Under the pieces are notes generated by a model that was not told where the DNA came from, made no database searches, and worked only from the letters and a program-made list of their open reading frames with translations. A stretch of 64,000 nt of DNA from Clostridia bacterium (lineage in GTDB: Bacteria; Bacillota; Clostridia; Oscillospirales; Acutalibacteraceae), in NCBI GenBank assembly GCA_017468425.1, contig JAFUIO010000013.1, positions 26,618 through 90,617 on the forward strand, given 5' to 3'. The position numbers were made by a program, and so were the translations under genes. Below, piece by piece: positions 61,709 to 64,000 of this stretch. Position 1 is the first letter of the stretch. Every line of letters starts with the position of its first letter.

Positions 61709-62773
61709 ATGAGTTCTCTTACTAAAAAAAGAATCGACAGTATTCAGGCAATAAGATTTATTGCAGCTTTGTGCGTGTCGCTTTTCCACTTCGGATTGAT
61801 TTCCCCTTACATTACAGGGCATACAATTTATGATGTTAAATTCTTCGTTAATCTGTTTTTCTGTATCAGCGGATTTTTCGTGGTAATGTCGACAGAAAAA
61901 ATTGAAAGACGTAAACTATTTTTAACACGCAGATTTATACGCCTTATTCCCCTTTACTGGGCATTGACTTTTGCAACATTTTTTGCAGCACATATATTGC
62001 CTGAGCTTTTAGGATATGTGCCTGATTTTGAGCAGCTTATAAAATCACTTTTCTGCATTCCTTTTGAACGGGTTGCCAACAAAGCTGATTCAACAATCAG
62101 ACCTATTGTAGGACTCGGTCACACTCTGCAGATGGAAGTTGCTTTTTCGATTGTGTTTGCTGTGGCGATGAGAATTTCTCATAAATACAGAGCAATTATC
62201 GCTTCCGCATTTGCAGTTGTTTTTGCGGTAATCGGCAAAGTTTTTGAGTTTCAGAATGTATTCTTCAAGTTCTATCTCTACGTAAACTGGAGCAGTTGGT
62301 TGTTCTTTGTTATCGGTATTATCTGTTTCTATATTGTGAAGGAAGTTTCAAAGAAAGACAGTATTTCAAAATCCCTTTTCGGAATATGGTCTGCGGTAAC
62401 AGTTATAATACTCGTAACACCGCAATTCTTCTGGAACACAATAAAGGCATACGATTTATCACAATATGTTCAGCTTGTAATGTGTCTTTTCTTTGTGATT
62501 GAGATAATCCTTATTGATAAAATGGGAGCAAAAACGCCGAAATTCATTGTGCTTTTAGGCAATGCAGGTTTCTCCTACTATCTCATACACTACTATATTG
62601 TTGCGGTTGCAGAAAAGTTTTTGCATATCGACTCTTTCTCAATCAGAAACATTATCTTTATGGCTGTTGCAATTATTATTTCATGGGTAATTGCTTATAT
62701 AAGCTACTTTATTATCGAAAACAAATTCGGCACCTGGCTTACAGACAAAGTAAATAAAATAGCAAACAAATAA
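61709..62773 (+). CDS. acyltransferase family 3 membrane protein (OafA/YrhL-like)
   Basis: A 354-residue protein with ten predicted helices. The N-terminal segment RIDSIQAIRFIAALCVSLFHF contains the R-x10-H pattern of acyltransferase 3, and FFCISGFFVVMSTEK, RRFIRLIPLYWAL and YYLIHYYIVAVAEKF are further family marks. It should transfer acetyl or similar groups from the cytoplasm to a surface polysaccharide or wall sugar. It begins 17 nt after the beta-helix gene with AAGGAG before the ATG, and no promoter was seen in between. A hairpin follows its stop. Confidence 0.88.
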   Translation: MSSLTKKRIDSIQAIRFIAALCVSLFHFGLISPYITGHTIYDVKFFVNLFFCISGFFVVMSTEKIERRKLFLTRRFIRLIPLYWALTFATFFAAHILPELLGYVPDFEQLIKSLFCIPFERVANKADSTIRPIVGLGHTLQMEVAFSIVFAVAMRISHKYRAIIASAFAVVFAVIGKVFEFQNVFFKFYLYVNWSSWLFFVIGIICFYIVKEVSKKDSISKSLFGIWSAVTVIILVTPQFFWNTIKAYDLSQYVQLVMCLFFVIEIILIDKMGAKTPKFIVLLGNAGFSYYLIHYYIVAVAEKFLHIDSFSIRNIIFMAVAIIISWVIAYISYFIIENKFGTWLTDKVNKIANK

Positions 62774-62778
62774 AAATT

Positions 62779-62821
62779 GCCACCGGGATCCTTCGCTTGC
62801 GCTCAAGGATGACGCGGTGGC
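62779..62821. terminator. bidirectional hairpin terminator carrying a repeat-like core
   Basis: GCCACCG (62779-62785) pairs with CGGTGGC (62815-62821), flanked by AAAAATT on the left and a T run on the right. The internal part, with ATCCTT pairing AAGGAT, resembles the GGATCCTTCG...AGGATGAC repeat found scattered in many bacterial genomes. It lies between the acyltransferase and the convergent GH43-like gene. Confidence 0.72.
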
Positions 62822-62829
62822 TTTTTGCA

Positions 62830-63756
62830 TCATAAACTTTTTAATTTTCCATATTCATCATCTATTATTTCGATTACCTTGCCGTGCTTGAAGCCGTAAG
62901 GGAAAGAAAACAGTTCATCTTTTCTTTCAAAATTCATATCCCCTGCTTCCTTCGAGACAAAAGGAACATAACCCATTTTTTCTTTTTCACAGCCGAAGAA
63001 GTCAAGCATCAGGCACCATCTTCCGTCAGGGAGAATGTATGTTGTAGGCCCTTCGTAGGAACCGGGATTCGGAACATTTTCTTCCATAAATTGCTGAAAC
63101 TTTTCATCGTGTTCAAAAGGTCCGAAAAGATTATCCGAAGTTGCGTGCATATTCATTGAGGGATTGTGAGCATTTTTATAAAAGAGATGATATATATCAC
63201 CGACTTTTGTGATATGCGAATCAAGAATTTCGTTTTGCTTTGTAAAATAAAGCTGTGGAGCTGAAAACGTTTCAAAATCTTTTGTAACAGAGCAGTAAAT
63301 TGACATATGCTTATAATCAGATTCTTCAACCGTTGAACCCCAATGAATAAGATATTCTTCTGTTTCGGCTTCAAAGAAAACTTCAGGTGCCCACATACAA
63401 CCGAAATCATCTCTCCCGAAATGGATTAATCTTTCTTCAGAAAAATTTACAAGGTCATCAGTTTTCCACATACGAAGGCATTTACTGCCTGTGCGGTTTA
63501 TATTCGACCAGTCAAGATTCAGGTTTTCATCATAACGGTTTGCCACACACAAATCTGTTGTGATTACCATAAAACCGCCTGTATGAAGCCTTACAATCTC
63601 AATATCACGGCATCCCTTTTCACCCAGAGTTGCAATAAGAACAGGATTACCGTTATTAACCTTTTCCCAATTGAAACCGTCAGGACTTACAGAAAAATAA
63701 ACCTGCTCTCCGTCGGGAGCAATTTTTTCTTTGAAATGAGCAAATAAATATGGCAT
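62830..63756 (-). CDS. GH43-like five-bladed propeller hydrolase, cytoplasmic
   Basis: A 308-residue propeller enzyme. Clan GH-F marks are the central CMWAPEVFFEAE with the Trp-Ala-Pro-Glu strand, EILDSHITKVGDIYHLFYKN (Asp for pKa modulation) and GSYEGPTTYIL with the acid Glu. The N-terminal RDIEIVRLHTG region would hold the base Asp. There is no signal peptide, so the substrate is an imported oligosaccharide, often arabinose- or xylose-containing. The start at 63756 follows AAGGTGAT. A terminator ends it at the left and it has a typical promoter. Confidence 0.83.
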   Translation of the reverse strand: MPYLFAHFKEKIAPDGEQVYFSVSPDGFNWEKVNNGNPVLIATLGEKGCRDIEIVRLHTGGFMVITTDLCVANRYDENLNLDWSNINRTGSKCLRMWKTDDLVNFSEERLIHFGRDDFGCMWAPEVFFEAETEEYLIHWGSTVEESDYKHMSIYCSVTKDFETFSAPQLYFTKQNEILDSHITKVGDIYHLFYKNAHNPSMNMHATSDNLFGPFEHDEKFQQFMEENVPNPGSYEGPTTYILPDGRWCLMLDFFGCEKEKMGYVPFVSKEAGDMNFERKDELFSFPYGFKHGKVIEIIDDEYGKLKSL

Positions 63757-63787
63757 AAAATCACCTTGCATTCAACTTGATAAAATC

Positions 63788-63816
63788 AGTATATCAACAC
63801 AAAATAAAAAAGTCAA
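63788..63816 (-). promoter_or_regulatory. sigma-A promoter of the GH43-like gene
   Basis: Minus strand TTGACT (63811-63816), 17-nt spacer, TATACT (63788-63793). The -10 environment TTGATATACTGA is identical to that of the GH99-like promoter at 60 kb. Confidence 0.82.
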
Positions 63817-63822
63817 TTTATC

Positions 63823-63851
63823 TTGACGGAAAACATGTAGTGTAATATACT
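63823..63851 (+). promoter_or_regulatory. plus-strand promoter pointing to the double-hairpin repeat
   Basis: TTGACG (63823-63828), 17-nt spacer, TATACT (63846-63851). Transcription would start about 40 nt before the repeat and leave the window on the right. No coding frame with a ribosome site was found in the remaining bases. Confidence 0.6.
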
Positions 63852-63898
63852 TTTGTTGATGGTAAATTATAATTTATATGATTATTAATTCCTTCATT

Positions 63899-63974
63899 GT
63901 AGGGGACGATGCCCACATCGTCCCGCTTCAGATTACAAGAGATTTTTCGGGTCGATGTGGGCATCGACCCCTAC
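63899..63974. repeat. paired palindromic repeat (two hairpins in opposite orientation, BIME-like)
   Basis: The left unit 63899-63925 and right unit 63948-63974 are inverted copies of each other over 27 nt with two mismatches. Each unit is also a perfect hairpin: GGGACGATG with CATCGTCCC around CCCA on the left, and GGGTCGATG with CATCGACCC around TGGG on the right. The mismatches are an A-T pair in one hairpin and T-A in the other, so both stay intact. The rest of the 63757-64000 gap holds only the two promoters. Confidence 0.85.
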
Positions 63975-64000
63975 GAAAATTAAAATAAATACACAGTTAA

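Overview
The window is AT-rich chromosomal DNA from a low-GC, Gram-positive, spore-forming anaerobe of the class Clostridia, most likely a gut-type Oscillospiraceae-like or related lineage. The evidence is AGGAGG-type ribosome binding sites on nearly every gene, sigma-A promoters with 17-bp spacers, a T-box leader in front of pheST, IreB, both dipicolinate synthase subunits (sporulation), and a SCIFF ranthipeptide with its radical-SAM maturase. No rRNA, tRNA, CRISPR array, insertion sequence or phage gene was seen. Species assignment cannot be made from reading alone.

Layout. 0.4-8 kb (minus): a six-gene operon of an Old Yellow Enzyme-type reductase, a short-chain dehydrogenase, a fumarate-reductase-like flavoprotein, a TIM-barrel isomerase-like protein, a GH3 beta-glucosidase and an alpha/beta hydrolase. 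It looks like a cytoplasmic pathway that deglycosylates and then reduces a conjugated small molecule. 8.1 kb: a HAD hydrolase fired divergently. 8.7-13.8 kb (minus): an exported ceramidase-like protein followed by a tightly overlapping GlcNAc-kinase-like / SIS / GH84 cassette with non-ATG starts. 14-17 kb: SCIFF peptide, maturase and a PLP decarboxylase. 17-20.5 kb: a zinc-ribbon membrane protein and dpaAB. 20.7-27.4 kb: murC, two paralogous metallophosphoesterases and a GH2 beta-galactosidase. 27.5-31.5 kb: a GntR-ABC transporter unit with a perfect operator palindrome. 31.6-45 kb: mscL, an orphan exported protein, an acyltransferase, a sugar kinase with ligA, a cytidylate-kinase-like protein, an exported PHP phosphoesterase, deoD-deoB, an exported purple-acid-phosphatase-like protein, a BNR sialidase-like protein and an endoglycoceramidase-like GH5. 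45-49.5 kb: ireB with an unknown partner, and T-box-controlled pheST. 49.5-54.5 kb: an EamA transporter and a complete polyamine ABC transporter. 54.7-64 kb: a CotH-domain lipoprotein with a GH29 fucosidase-like enzyme, a GH99/71-like exported protein, an exported beta-helix protein with an acyltransferase, a GH43-like protein and a double-hairpin repeat at the right edge.

How it works together. Most glycosidases here (GH3, GH84, GH2, GH5, GH29, GH43-like, BNR) have no signal peptide, so they probably act on imported glycosides and oligosaccharides, although the window has no sugar importer. The exported proteins (ceramidase-like, PHP, purple acid phosphatase, beta-helix, GH99-like, CotH) form a separate surface set, several with a hydrophobic or amphipathic helix at one end that could retain them at the membrane. 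Back-to-back sigma-A promoters recur at divergent gene pairs. The most interesting items are the reductive glycoside operon, the seven-cysteine SCIFF variant, the CotH-fucosidase pair, the membrane-tailed phosphoesterase twins, the membrane-anchored PotD and the double hairpin with compensatory base changes. All functions are inferred from reading the proteins; no database search was run.
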